From Dehalococcoidia bacterium (lineage in GTDB: Bacteria; Chloroflexota; Dehalococcoidia; UBA2979): 64,000 bases of DNA. Shown in pieces: positions 15,915 through 24,023 of this stretch (positions are counted from its first letter, which is position 1; every line of letters starts with the position of its first letter). The notes under the pieces were generated by a model that searched no databases, had not been told where the DNA came from, and was given only the letters and a program-made list of their open reading frames with translations. A program made the position numbers and the translations under genes. The stretch is taken from positions 248,001 to 312,000 of the forward strand of contig WHSU01000001.1 in NCBI GenBank assembly GCA_009379925.1. Direction: 5' to 3'.

Positions 15915-17741
15915 TCAGACCGGGGCGCGCTCCGGGCGCCGGCGGTTGCGTTCGAGCGCGCCCAGCGACGCCTTGCGCAGGCGCACGCCCTTCGGCGTCA
16001 CCTCCAGGCACTCGTCGACGCGGATGAACTCGAGCGCCTGTTCCAGCGACAGCGCCCGGGGTGGCACCAGCTTCTCGGTGTCGTCGGCGGACGCGGCGCG
16101 CATGTTCGTCAGCTTCTTGCCCTTGGTGGGATTGACGTCCATGTCCTCGGAGCGCGCGTTCTCGCCAATGATCATGCCCTCGTAGACCTCCACGCCGGCG
16201 CCGATGAAGAGCTGGCCGCGCTCCTGGAGGCTGAGCAGCGCGTAGGCCGTGGTGGGGCCGCGCCGGTCGGCGACCAGCGCGCCCGTGGGCCGGGTCCGCA
16301 GTTCGCCGTGCCAGGGCTCGTAGCGCTCGAAGACGTGGTGGAGGAGCCCGGTGCCCCGCGTCTCCGTCAGAAACTCCGTGTGGAAGCCGATGAGCCCGCG
16401 GGCCGGCACCAGGTGCTCCATCCGCACCCAGCCGGTGCCGTGGTTCACCATCTGCTCCAGCCGCCCCTTGCGAAGCGCGAGCAGCTGCGTGACCACGCCC
16501 AGGTAGTCCTCCGGGACGTCCACCGAGACCCGCTCGACCGGCTCCTGGACCTTGCCGTCGATGACGCGCGTCACCACCTCCGGCTTCCCGACCGTCAACT
16601 CGAAGCCCTCGCGGCGCATGGTCTCTATGAGGATGGCCAGTTGCAGCTCGCCCCGGCCCTGCACGATCCACGTGTCGGCCCGGTCCGAGGGGAAGACGCG
16701 GATCGAGACGTTGCCCAGCAACTCCTGGTCCAGGCGGTTCTTCAGCAGCCGCCCGGTCACCTTCGTGCCCTCGACGCCGGCCAGAGGGGAGGTGTTCACG
16801 CCGATCGTCATCGACAGGCTCGGTTCGTCCACGCGGATCACAGGCAGCGGGCGCGGGTCGTCCGCATCGGCCAGCGTCTCGCCGATGTTCACGTCCGGGA
16901 AGCCCGCGATCGCGATGATCTCGCCCGGACCGGCCTCCTCCACTGCCACGCGGTCCAGCGCCTCCGTCACATACAACTCGCCGACGCGGGCGCGCTCGAC
17001 CGTGCCGTCCGTGCGGCAGCGGGCGATCGTCTGGCCTCGACGCACCGTGCCGTGGTGGACGCGGCACAGCGCGAGCCGACCGAGGTAGAGCGAAGCGTCC
17101 AGGTTCGTGACCAGCGCTTGCAGCGGGTGGTCCGGGTCGTGCTCCGGAGGCGCGACGTTGCCGAGCAGGAGGTCGAACAGCGGCTGCAGGTCGGTGCCGG
17201 GCACCGCCGGGTCCAACGACGCCTGCCCCGCCTTCGCGTTGCAGTAAACGATGGGGAATTCGATCTGCTCCTCGTCGGCATCCAGGTCCAGGAACAGCTC
17301 GTAGACCTCGTCCACCACTTCCGCGATGCGGGCGTCCGCGCGGTCCACCTTGTTGACCACCAGGATGACCGGCAGCCGCCGCTCGAGCGCCTTGCGCAGC
17401 ACGAAGCGGGTCTGGGGCAGCGGGCCCTCGCTGGCGTCGACGAGCAGCAGCGCCGCGTCCACCATCGTCAGCCCGCGCTCCACCTCGCCACCGAAGTCGG
17501 CGTGGCCCGGCGTGTCGACGATGTTGACCTTCACGTCACCCAACCGCACAGCGGTGTTCTTCGCCAGGATCGTGATGCCGCGCTCGCGCTCCAGGTCCAT
17601 GGAGTCCATCACCCGGTCGGTGAGTTCCTGGTGGGCGTCGAAGGAGCCGGACTGGCGCAGCATGGCGTCGACCAGCGTGGTCTTCCCGTGATCCACGTGG
17701 GCGATGATCGCCACGTTGCGAATGTCGTCGCGCGTCTTCAT
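15915..17741 (-). CDS. typA: Translational GTPase TypA/BipA
   Basis: 608 residues, the normal length. GTP-binding motifs run in order: [17 protein letters not shown] (G1), RGITI (G2), [12 protein letters not shown] (G3) and [11 protein letters not shown] (G4). Domain II/III sequences include SRIS-like [11 protein letters not shown] and [16 protein letters not shown]. The C-terminal TypA-specific domain shows [41 protein letters not shown] and [13 protein letters not shown]. TypA binds the ribosome and helps large-subunit assembly and stress growth. ATG 17741 gives the family N-terminus [12 protein letters not shown]; upstream in-frame codons are not conserved. Confidence 0.97.
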   Translation of the reverse strand: MKTRDDIRNVAIIAHVDHGKTTLVDAMLRQSGSFDAHQELTDRVMDSMDLERERGITILAKNTAVRLGDVKVNIVDTPGHADFGGEVERGLTMVDAALLLVDASEGPLPQTRFVLRKALERRLPVILVVNKVDRADARIAEVVDEVYELFLDLDADEEQIEFPIVYCNAKAGQASLDPAVPGTDLQPLFDLLLGNVAPPEHDPDHPLQALVTNLDASLYLGRLALCRVHHGTVRRGQTIARCRTDGTVERARVGELYVTEALDRVAVEEAGPGEIIAIAGFPDVNIGETLADADDPRPLPVIRVDEPSLSMTIGVNTSPLAGVEGTKVTGRLLKNRLDQELLGNVSIRVFPSDRADTWIVQGRGELQLAILIETMRREGFELTVGKPEVVTRVIDGKVQEPVERVSVDVPEDYLGVVTQLLALRKGRLEQMVNHGTGWVRMEHLVPARGLIGFHTEFLTETRGTGLLHHVFERYEPWHGELRTRPTGALVADRRGPTTAYALLSLQERGQLFIGAGVEVYEGMIIGENARSEDMDVNPTKGKKLTNMRAASADDTEKLVPPRALSLEQALEFIRVDECLEVTPKGVRLRKASLGALERNRRRPERAPV

Positions 17742-17948
17742 CGGCCGCCTGTCTGCGTCATCGCCGCATCGATGCTGGCGCCACTCGGGCGGCGCCGCTG
17801 TGCGGACGTGATGTTCCTCGGAGGTCGTTTCGGGAGATCGCGAGACCCCCGTCCGGGAAAGGCCTCCTCCTGTCGGTCCTGCCAGGAGGCCACGGTCCCT
17901 CGACGGGGGTCCGCTGCGCCCGGCCAAGGCCGGGCGCTCAATCAGTGT

Positions 17949-18308
17949 CTAGTAGCGGTCGTAGTCCCGGCGTGGGCCGCGGCCACCGCCGCCACCACCC
18001 CCACCGTAGCCGCCGCCCCCGCCGCCGCCGTAGCCGCCACCACCACCGCGGGAACCGCCGGCCTCGCGGGGTCGCGCCTCGTTGACGCGCAGCGCGCGTC
18101 CGCCGAAGTCACGGCCGTCGAGGGCCTCGATCGCCTTGGCGGCGTCCTCGTTGGACATCTCCACGAAGCCGAAGCCCCGAGGACGTCCGGTCTCCCGGTC
18201 GATGGGGAGCGAGCACGACACCACTTCACCGTACTGTGCGAACAGGTTTTCCACTTCCTCCTCAGAGGAGGAGAAGGGGAGGTTTCCGACGTAGATCTTC
18301 TGGGTCAC
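17949..18308 (-). CDS. Glycine-rich RNA-binding protein (RRM)
   Basis: 119 residues. One RRM domain with RNP2 KIYVGNLPF near the N-terminus and RNP1 GRPRGFGFVEM, followed by EDAAKAIEALDGRDFGGRALRVNEARPRE. The C-terminal tail is almost only Gly with Arg, Tyr and Asp (RGG/YGG type). Such short RRM-Gly proteins bind single-stranded RNA and are often cold- or stress-induced. The start is probably GTG 18308; GGAAG lies just upstream. More than 400 bases without a gene lie upstream, which would allow a long 5' untranslated region. Confidence 0.9.
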   Translation of the reverse strand: MTQKIYVGNLPFSSSEEEVENLFAQYGEVVSCSLPIDRETGRPRGFGFVEMSNEDAAKAIEALDGRDFGGRALRVNEARPREAGGSRGGGGGYGGGGGGGYGGGGGGGGRGPRRDYDRY

Positions 18309-18730
18309 TTCCAACACTTCCAGCCGGCGCCCCGCCGGCACACCAACCACCCGACGCAATGGTCGGGTATCCACTGTCCTCAGGCTCCCCAGCTGGGCGT
18401 GCAGGCAGACGACCTTCAGGGCTGCGACTGAGGGGACGCGGCCCGGCCACGTCCATGTATTTACGATAACACCCGCCCCCCATATGGAAAGCGCCTCTCG
18501 CGGGCGCTCGCGGCCCTGGAGGCGCCACGTGTCGCCACGTGCCGCGACGCAGAGTTCATCCACGCGTAACCCGGCTTGAACAGCCCGGTAACACGGGCCA
18601 CCGATGCTGGTATCAGACCGACCGAGGCCTCGGCGGTGGCGAGGGCGACGCGGCTGGACAGCCGGCCCCACACCCACCGGCATCGAGGCCCCGGCGTCAG
18701 CATCATCGGGACACCGAGCTGGAGGAGATC
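18309..18730. other. 422-bp intergenic region between divergent starts, no gene recognised
   Basis: No convincing coding region was seen on either strand. The only AT-rich patch in the region is at about 18457-18490 (including TGTATTTACGATAACA), a plausible promoter area for the RRM gene on the minus strand. It would leave a ~150-base 5' UTR, as is common for cold-inducible RNA-binding proteins. This is inference from composition and position. Confidence 0.4.
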
Positions 18731-18873
18731 ATGCGCAGCAACGACCCCCGGCCCTGCTGGAGTACTACTACGCCCTCAACCGGCGCCCGCGCCGCGGCGG
18801 CCCCTCGATCGCCGAGGCACGGCGGGAGTACGCCGAGCTACATCGCACGACCTTCGCGATGTACGTGCCTTAG
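18731..18873 (+). pseudogene. Small (~47 aa) protein gene, frameshifted at a C5 run
   Basis: A strong Shine-Dalgarno (GGAGGAG, 18721-18727) precedes ATG 18731, which reads MRSND and then enters an unlikely frame. Shifting by one base at the C run 18745-18749 gives PPALLEYYYALNRRP, then RRGGPSIAEARREYAELHRT and TFAMYVP, ending at TAG 18873. That second frame looks like a real small soluble protein but has no start codon of its own near by; its nearest ATG is at 18604, in unprotein-like sequence. It is either a one-base sequencing or biological deletion, or a -1 frameshifting site. Function unknown. Confidence 0.45.
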
Positions 18874-18958
18874 CAGCCCCGCCCGCAGCCAGGCAGCGGA
18901 GTCCCCTCCCGCTGCCCTCGGCTGGACGGCGCCGCGGCCCGGCGCCGTCCAGCCGGCT

Positions 18959-19153
18959 TTACCACCAACCGATTTTGTGGAGCTTGCCTCGGTGCGGCCA
19001 CCCGAGGTCGCCGGCCTTGCGGATGCGTTCCAGGTGGCGTCCGCACAGCCACAGGGTCAGCCGCTCGCGGTCGTCGTCCACCCAGCGCAGGATGGCCACC
19101 TCCTCGCGAGGGCGGGCGGTGCAGAACTCGCAGCGGGCAAGGGCGTTCGTCAT
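18959..19153 (-). CDS. Small putative zinc-binding protein
   Basis: 64 residues: MTNALARCEFCTARPREEVA, then ILRWVDDDRERLTLWLCGRHLERI, and a basic tail ending KLHKIGWW. A CxxC pair and a later CGRH pair, about 30 residues apart, would make a single zinc knuckle. No family was recognised. ATG 19153 is chosen because upstream in-frame residues look random; it has a weak AAGG. It is convergent with the small frameshifted gene and divergent from osmC-like 19348. Confidence 0.55.
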   Translation of the reverse strand: MTNALARCEFCTARPREEVAILRWVDDDRERLTLWLCGRHLERIRKAGDLGWPHRGKLHKIGWW

Positions 19154-19347
19154 GCCTTGATGCTCGCAGGCTCGGCGTCCGCGATCCAGCGGCGAGGCCT
19201 GGCCCCCGCCCGAATCCTGACCGGACGAGATAGGCACCTCCCTCTCTTCAGTTAGGCATCCGTCGCCGACGTAGGCCCTGTCCCCCCTCGATAGCTTCAC
19301 TATGCGAGACGGCCACGCGCGGCCGCCCGCACAGCGAGGGGATCGAC

Positions 19348-19947
19348 GTGACGCAGGCGACCGGGACGGACGAGAAGGCGGGCGAGGTGTCCAGGGACAC
19401 CATCATCCACAACGGCATCGATGTGGGGCTACTCTTCGGGACCATGGGCGTGCTCCTTCAGCGGCCGGACCTGGGCCGCCTCCGCTTCCGAGCGCGCAAT
19501 CGCTGGGTGGGCGGGCAACACAACCGCACGGTGCTCAAGGACTTCTACTGCCTGGGCAAGGAAGACGGCTCGCGGCGGGAGCCGTTCATCCTGGACGCCG
19601 GGCAGCCGCCGGTCATGGCGGGCGCGAACGAGGGACCGGACCCGGGGGAGTACCTGCTCCACGCCCTCGCCGCGTCGCTCACCACTACCCTCGTCTACCT
19701 GGCCGCCGCACGCGGCATCGAGCTGGCCGACGTGCAGTCGTCGGTCGAGGGCGAACTCGACCTGCGCGGCGCCCTGGGCCTGTCACCGGACGTGCGCGCC
19801 GGATTCGAGAGCATCCACATCAGATTCCAGGTGAAGGCGGACGCACCCGACGAGACCGTGCGACAGCTGATCGCGCTGATGCAACAGCGCTCGGTCGTGT
19901 TCGAGACGCTGACGCGCGGCGTACCCGTCGAGGTCACGCTCGAGTAG
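19348..19947 (+). CDS. OsmC/Ohr family protein lacking the usual active-site cysteine
   Basis: 199 residues from GTG 19348 (GAGGGG at 7 bases). The core has HNGIDVGLLFG, FRARNRWVGGQHNRT, GANEGPDPGEYLLHALAASL and a C-terminal SVVFETLTRGVPVEV. OsmC/Ohr peroxidases use two cysteines: one in the helix after ALAA(C), here Ser (LHALAASLTTTLVYLAA), and one at a (C/S)P(V) motif, here also without Cys. Thiol peroxidase chemistry is therefore unlikely, and a binding or structural role is suggested. Convergent with the LuxR gene at 19960. Confidence 0.82.
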   Translation: MTQATGTDEKAGEVSRDTIIHNGIDVGLLFGTMGVLLQRPDLGRLRFRARNRWVGGQHNRTVLKDFYCLGKEDGSRREPFILDAGQPPVMAGANEGPDPGEYLLHALAASLTTTLVYLAAARGIELADVQSSVEGELDLRGALGLSPDVRAGFESIHIRFQVKADAPDETVRQLIALMQQRSVVFETLTRGVPVEVTLE

Positions 19948-19959
19948 GTCGAGGGCGGC

Positions 19960-22554
19960 TCAGGCGGGCGACGCGTCGCCCAGCATGCCCAGCTCGGCCG
20001 CCCGCTCCGCCGCCTCGCGGCGCGTGGACGACTCCAGCTTCGCAAGGATCGCGGAGACGTGGTGGTCCACGGTGCGTGTGGAGAGCACGAGGCGGTCCGC
20101 GATCTCTGTGTTGGTCAGGCCGTCCCCCATCAGGCGGAGGACGTCCAGCTGGCGTCCGGTCAGTTGCGCCGGGTTCGCGCGCGTGCTGGCGGCCGGCCCG
20201 CGAGGGATGCTGGTCACGCCGAGCTGCCGCAACCGCGCTCGGGTGCGCGCCGACCGCGGCGCCGCGCCCAGTTCATCGAAGATGCGCAATGCCTCCAGCA
20301 GCGCCTCGGGTTCTTCGCCCTCGGACAGCGCGTCCGCGCGCTCATAGACGCAACCGACGCGTGTCCAGGCGTCGGCCGCCTCGCGCCACTGGCCGCGCAT
20401 CTGGAGCAGGTACGGCTCTTCGGCCTCCTCCGGCGGATGCGGGAGCGCGCCGGCCCGGTGCAGCCAGATCCCGACATCTCCGATGACGCGCGGGATCTGG
20501 GAAGCACGCGCCAGCGCGAACGCCCATTCGAGCTTCGGGACGGCCTGCTCCAGGCGACCCTCCAGCCATGCCAGCTCCGCGTTGGCGGACGCGGCGGGGC
20601 AAATGCGCTGCATCTCGCCGGTTGGCTCCGCCAGCGCCCAGAGGCGCGATGTGTACTCGGCGGCCAGTGGGTCGCCCCGACGTGCGCTGATGCGGGTGGC
20701 GACGTACAGCGCGGGGTACGAGCTGAGAGGCGTGGGCACGGACACGAGCAGCGGCGCTGCCTCCTCCAGCGCCTGGTCCCAGCGCCCGCGGTCCAGCGCG
20801 ACCCACGCGCGCGTGCCACGCATGTAGCCGAGGAAGCTGAGCACCTCGTGCTCCTGCGCGTAGGCCTGGCCCTGGTCGAGCCAGCGTTCCGCCTCGTCGT
20901 AGCGGCGCAGAGCGAACGAGACGTATGCCAGGTTGGCGTAGGCGCGGCTGGCGTCATTGTCCAGGCCCGTGCGGCGCGCCAGGTCGATCCCCTCCTCCAC
21001 CATCGAGCTGTCCGCCACACCGCGCATGTAGCGGTCAGTACCCATGCTGATGTACGCATGCGCCAGCGTGGCCTCATCGCCGAACTCGCTTGCCATCGCG
21101 ACGGCCTTGCCGCCCCAGTTCTCCAGGTCCGCGGCCGCCTGGGCGGCCATCGCGAGCTGGGCCAGGTTCCCGTAGGCGCGGGCCAGCTCCGCGCTGGGAC
21201 CGGCGGCCTCGAGCACCGCGATGGCCTCCTCGCCCAGGTCCTGCGCCTGCTGTCCCCGCGTCGACCACCAAGAGGCGCGCGAGCCGAGCCGGAGCGCCCG
21301 CCCGAGCGGCTCAGCCTCGCCGATGGCCCGGCGCAGGTCCACGGCGGCCTGCGCCGAAGCCAGCCCCTCCTCGCGACGGTCGGTCGCGAAGCACTCGAGC
21401 GTCAGCTCCTCTTGCAGCGTGGCCCGCTCGGGGGGTTCGAAACGGGCCGCATGCACGAGCGCGCGCCGGTAGTGCGCGGCCGCCTCGCGGTGCGCGCTCA
21501 CGGCGGCGGCGTTGCGTGCGGCCAGCGGCGCGAAGGCTACGAGGGCGTCGATGTCGCCCGCCTGCTCCGCGTGGTGCACGATGCGCGCGGGCAACGCCTC
21601 GCGTTCGCGCAGCGCCTCCAGCACGCGGGCGTTCAGGGCACGGCGGCGCGAGGCCGGCAGGGCGCCCTCCACCGCTCGGCGAGCGAGTTCGTGTCGGAAG
21701 CCCAACGCACCGTCCTCCAGACGGACCGTGCCGCGCCGCTCGGCGGTCTCGCTCGCCTCGTCCCAGCCGGGCTGGCAGAGGTCCAACAGCCACGTCTCGG
21801 CGCGCGCCGGGATCACGGACAGCAGGTCCAGCAACTCGCGCGTCTCACGCGGCAACTGCGCGGCGCGCGCGAGCACGGCCTCCCGAATGGTGGCCGGTAC
21901 ACCCTCACCGCGCGCCGCCAGCAGTTCCGTCACGTAGAAGGGATTGCCGCCCGTCGCCTCGAACACGTCCTCCGCGGACGTGCCCACCTCTCGGGCCAGC
22001 GCGCGCACCGAGCGCGAGGACAGCGGTTGGAGGGGGACACGGACGCAGAACGACGACGCGAGGCCGCCGAGCAGCGCGCGCAGGCGATGCGTCTCGTCCA
22101 GTTCGCCGTCGCGCAGCGTGAGCAGCAGGAGCGCGGGGTGCGCATCGATGCGGCGGCTCAGGAACGTGAGCACGTCGATGGTCGCGTCGTCGGCCCAGTG
22201 GGCGTCCTCGATGACCACGACCGCCGGATGCGGCGGGCGCTGCAGTTCGTCGAGCATCGCCTGGAGCACCCGCTCACGCTCCGGCGGCGCAGCGAAGACC
22301 TCGCGAAGGGCCTCACCGCCCTGGGTGGCGAGGTCACGGATCGGGCCGAGCGGGAGCGGGGTCGCCAGGTCGTCGCACGCGCCGCGGAGGACGCGCGCAC
22401 CCTCCAGGCCGTCCAGGAACGCGTGCACCAGCGAACTCTTGCCGATGCCGGCCTCGCCGCTGATGAGCACGACGCGGCCGGCGCCCGCTCGCGCGTCATC
22501 GAGCGCGCTTCGTAGCGCGGCGTCCGCTTCTTCGCGCTCCAGCAGTCCCTTCAC
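19960..22554 (-). CDS. Large LuxR-family transcriptional regulator with AAA/NACHT-like ATPase
   Basis: 864 residues. Walker A is VVLISGEAGIGKSS (residues ~28-41), Walker B VVVIEDAHWADDA, and the remaining ATPase extends to ~300. The middle (~330-780) is helical TPR-like repeats. The C-terminus (~800-860) is a GerE/LuxR HTH: LTGRQLDVLRLMGDGLTNTE, then IADRLVLSTRTVDHHVSAIL. The layout is that of MalT/LAL regulators, which bind a ligand, oligomerise with ATP and activate transcription. GTG 22554 lies 3 bases from a 15-bp palindrome containing a -10-like TAGACT. A second protein of this type is at 26789. Confidence 0.9.
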   Translation of the reverse strand: MKGLLEREEADAALRSALDDARAGAGRVVLISGEAGIGKSSLVHAFLDGLEGARVLRGACDDLATPLPLGPIRDLATQGGEALREVFAAPPERERVLQAMLDELQRPPHPAVVVIEDAHWADDATIDVLTFLSRRIDAHPALLLLTLRDGELDETHRLRALLGGLASSFCVRVPLQPLSSRSVRALAREVGTSAEDVFEATGGNPFYVTELLAARGEGVPATIREAVLARAAQLPRETRELLDLLSVIPARAETWLLDLCQPGWDEASETAERRGTVRLEDGALGFRHELARRAVEGALPASRRRALNARVLEALREREALPARIVHHAEQAGDIDALVAFAPLAARNAAAVSAHREAAAHYRRALVHAARFEPPERATLQEELTLECFATDRREEGLASAQAAVDLRRAIGEAEPLGRALRLGSRASWWSTRGQQAQDLGEEAIAVLEAAGPSAELARAYGNLAQLAMAAQAAADLENWGGKAVAMASEFGDEATLAHAYISMGTDRYMRGVADSSMVEEGIDLARRTGLDNDASRAYANLAYVSFALRRYDEAERWLDQGQAYAQEHEVLSFLGYMRGTRAWVALDRGRWDQALEEAAPLLVSVPTPLSSYPALYVATRISARRGDPLAAEYTSRLWALAEPTGEMQRICPAASANAELAWLEGRLEQAVPKLEWAFALARASQIPRVIGDVGIWLHRAGALPHPPEEAEEPYLLQMRGQWREAADAWTRVGCVYERADALSEGEEPEALLEALRIFDELGAAPRSARTRARLRQLGVTSIPRGPAASTRANPAQLTGRQLDVLRLMGDGLTNTEIADRLVLSTRTVDHHVSAILAKLESSTRREAAERAAELGMLGDASPA

Positions 22555-22557
22555 AGC

Positions 22558-22572
22558 GCGATAGTCTATCGC
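22558..22572 (-). promoter_or_regulatory. 15-bp perfect palindrome overlapping a -10-like element at the LuxR/AAA start
   Basis: GCGATAG-T-CTATCGC is a perfect inverted repeat with 7-base arms, 3 bases upstream of the GTG start. On the minus strand it contains TAGACT, ending 8 bases before the start codon, a spacing that fits a leaderless transcript. Binding of a dimer here would block the promoter, so autoregulation is possible. No Shine-Dalgarno is visible. Confidence 0.45.
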
Positions 22573-22597
22573 AGGCTCTCACGGTAGCGCGCGGCCC

Positions 22598-23893
22598 TCA
22601 GGCAGGCCGGGCTTCCACCTCGGCGGCCTGGCGGGCCGGCTCCCGGTCGACCGGGGGGCGGGCGACGAGGACCGCGACAATGGCCACAACAGGAAGCGCC
22701 ATCATCACGGCGACTCCGGGGCGGAAGCCGTCGAACTGTGCCTGCAACCAGGCGAGCGGCAGCGGGCCGAGCGCGGACGCGCTGATGCTTACCATCACCG
22801 CGGTGCCCTGGATGCGCCCGAGGCCGAACCGACCGTAGAAGTGTGCCCACGTTACGCCCTGCACGATGCGCGAGATGCCACCGGCCGAGCCAACGAGCAC
22901 CGCGTAGGCTACTGCGACGAGCACGGACTCCATGAACAGCAGCAACGTCATGGCCCCGAGGAGCACCAGCATGCTCGCGGCAAACATCAACTTCGGCCCA
23001 ACACGGTCGACGGCAAAGCCCGCAACCACGGAGACACCGGCGGAGGCCACGGCGTACGGGACGAAGATCGAGGCAGCCACGGTCGGCGAGAGGCCCTGCT
23101 CGCCAAGGATCGCCGTCTGGTGAAACACCAGCGCTGTGACCACGAGCGAGGGGGTAGAAAGAGGTAGCGCCAGGAGCCAGAAGCGCGGCGAGGTCAGGAC
23201 GGGCCGCCGGTCGCGCAGCCCCGGCTCGAGATCGAGGTTCCGTTCCTCCTCGGGCGGTTCGTCCGCGCCGTCGGGGTAGAGGCCCATGTCCTCGGGTCGG
23301 TTGCGGACGACGAAGACCGCGCCCGGCAGCACCAGCACGAGCACCATGACGCCGAGCGCGGCGTACGCCTCGCGCCAGCCAACGTTGTCGATCATGAGGC
23401 GGCTGAGCGGCGGCAGCAGGGCTACCGAGGCGGGGAAGCCGAGGCCCATGATCGCCACGGCGCGCCCTCGGCGGCGGACGAACCACTGCGCCGCGAGCAG
23501 CGTGGAGTTGATGGTGAGCGAGCCCTGCCCAAGCGCGCGCAGGGCAGAGAAGGCGAGGAAGACCATTAGGGCGCCCTGCGCCCAGGACATCGCGAAGCAC
23601 GCCAGCCCGAGGCCGACTGCCGCGCCGATCAACGTGAGCCGTGCGCCGTAACGGTCCGCCAGCCGGCTCACGGTGAACACCATGAACGCGCTCACGCCCG
23701 TGCCCACCGCGTAGAGCAATGAGATCGCGGTCCGGCCGAGCGCCGTGTCCTCGATGATCTCGTCGATGAAGACCGAGAAGACGAAAGACTGGCCCGGGCC
23801 GGAACTGAAGGAGACGAGGGCGCCCACGGCGACGATCGCCCAGCCGTAGAACGGCCGGCTTTGAGGCATCCCGGGCAGGAACCGGAGCAGCAT
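22598..23893 (-). CDS. MFS transporter, monocarboxylate/OFA-like
   Basis: 431 residues with about 12 hydrophobic segments. The start FYGWAIVAVGALVSF is typical of the monocarboxylate/oxalate-formate antiporter branch. The loop 2-3 motif appears as SRLADRYGARLTLI, and the central loop carries NRPEDMGLYPDG. GLGFPASVALLPPLSRLMID and the paired C-terminal repeats support MFS. It probably moves an organic acid across the membrane. It lies directly upstream of the LuxR/AAA gene on the same strand (43 bases), so the two may be co-regulated. Confidence 0.87.
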   Translation of the reverse strand: MLLRFLPGMPQSRPFYGWAIVAVGALVSFSSGPGQSFVFSVFIDEIIEDTALGRTAISLLYAVGTGVSAFMVFTVSRLADRYGARLTLIGAAVGLGLACFAMSWAQGALMVFLAFSALRALGQGSLTINSTLLAAQWFVRRRGRAVAIMGLGFPASVALLPPLSRLMIDNVGWREAYAALGVMVLVLVLPGAVFVVRNRPEDMGLYPDGADEPPEEERNLDLEPGLRDRRPVLTSPRFWLLALPLSTPSLVVTALVFHQTAILGEQGLSPTVAASIFVPYAVASAGVSVVAGFAVDRVGPKLMFAASMLVLLGAMTLLLFMESVLVAVAYAVLVGSAGGISRIVQGVTWAHFYGRFGLGRIQGTAVMVSISASALGPLPLAWLQAQFDGFRPGVAVMMALPVVAIVAVLVARPPVDREPARQAAEVEARPA

Positions 23894-24023
23894 CTCTCCC
23901 CGTTCACCACGGACGGACGGCGACAGGCGGTCAGCCTACCCGCTTGGGTTGCCACCGTCGAAGCGCGCATCGCACTGAGCAAACGACGCTACGTCCCGAT
24001 GCTTAAGAAGTAGGAGGACTCCG

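Noticed and set aside
17949-18070. GGC/GGT-rich stretch resembling a microsatellite
   Set aside because: It encodes the Gly-rich RGG/YGG tail of the RRM protein in frame.
15906-18431. 841-codon open frame antisense to typA
   Set aside because: It is the mirror of typA and the RRM gene. Composition is His/Arg/Leu/Val-rich with no family motif, as expected from GC-rich third positions of the true genes.
20059-22515. 818-codon open frame antisense to the LuxR/AAA gene
   Set aside because: No domain seen; the opposite frame has clear Walker A/B and HTH motifs.
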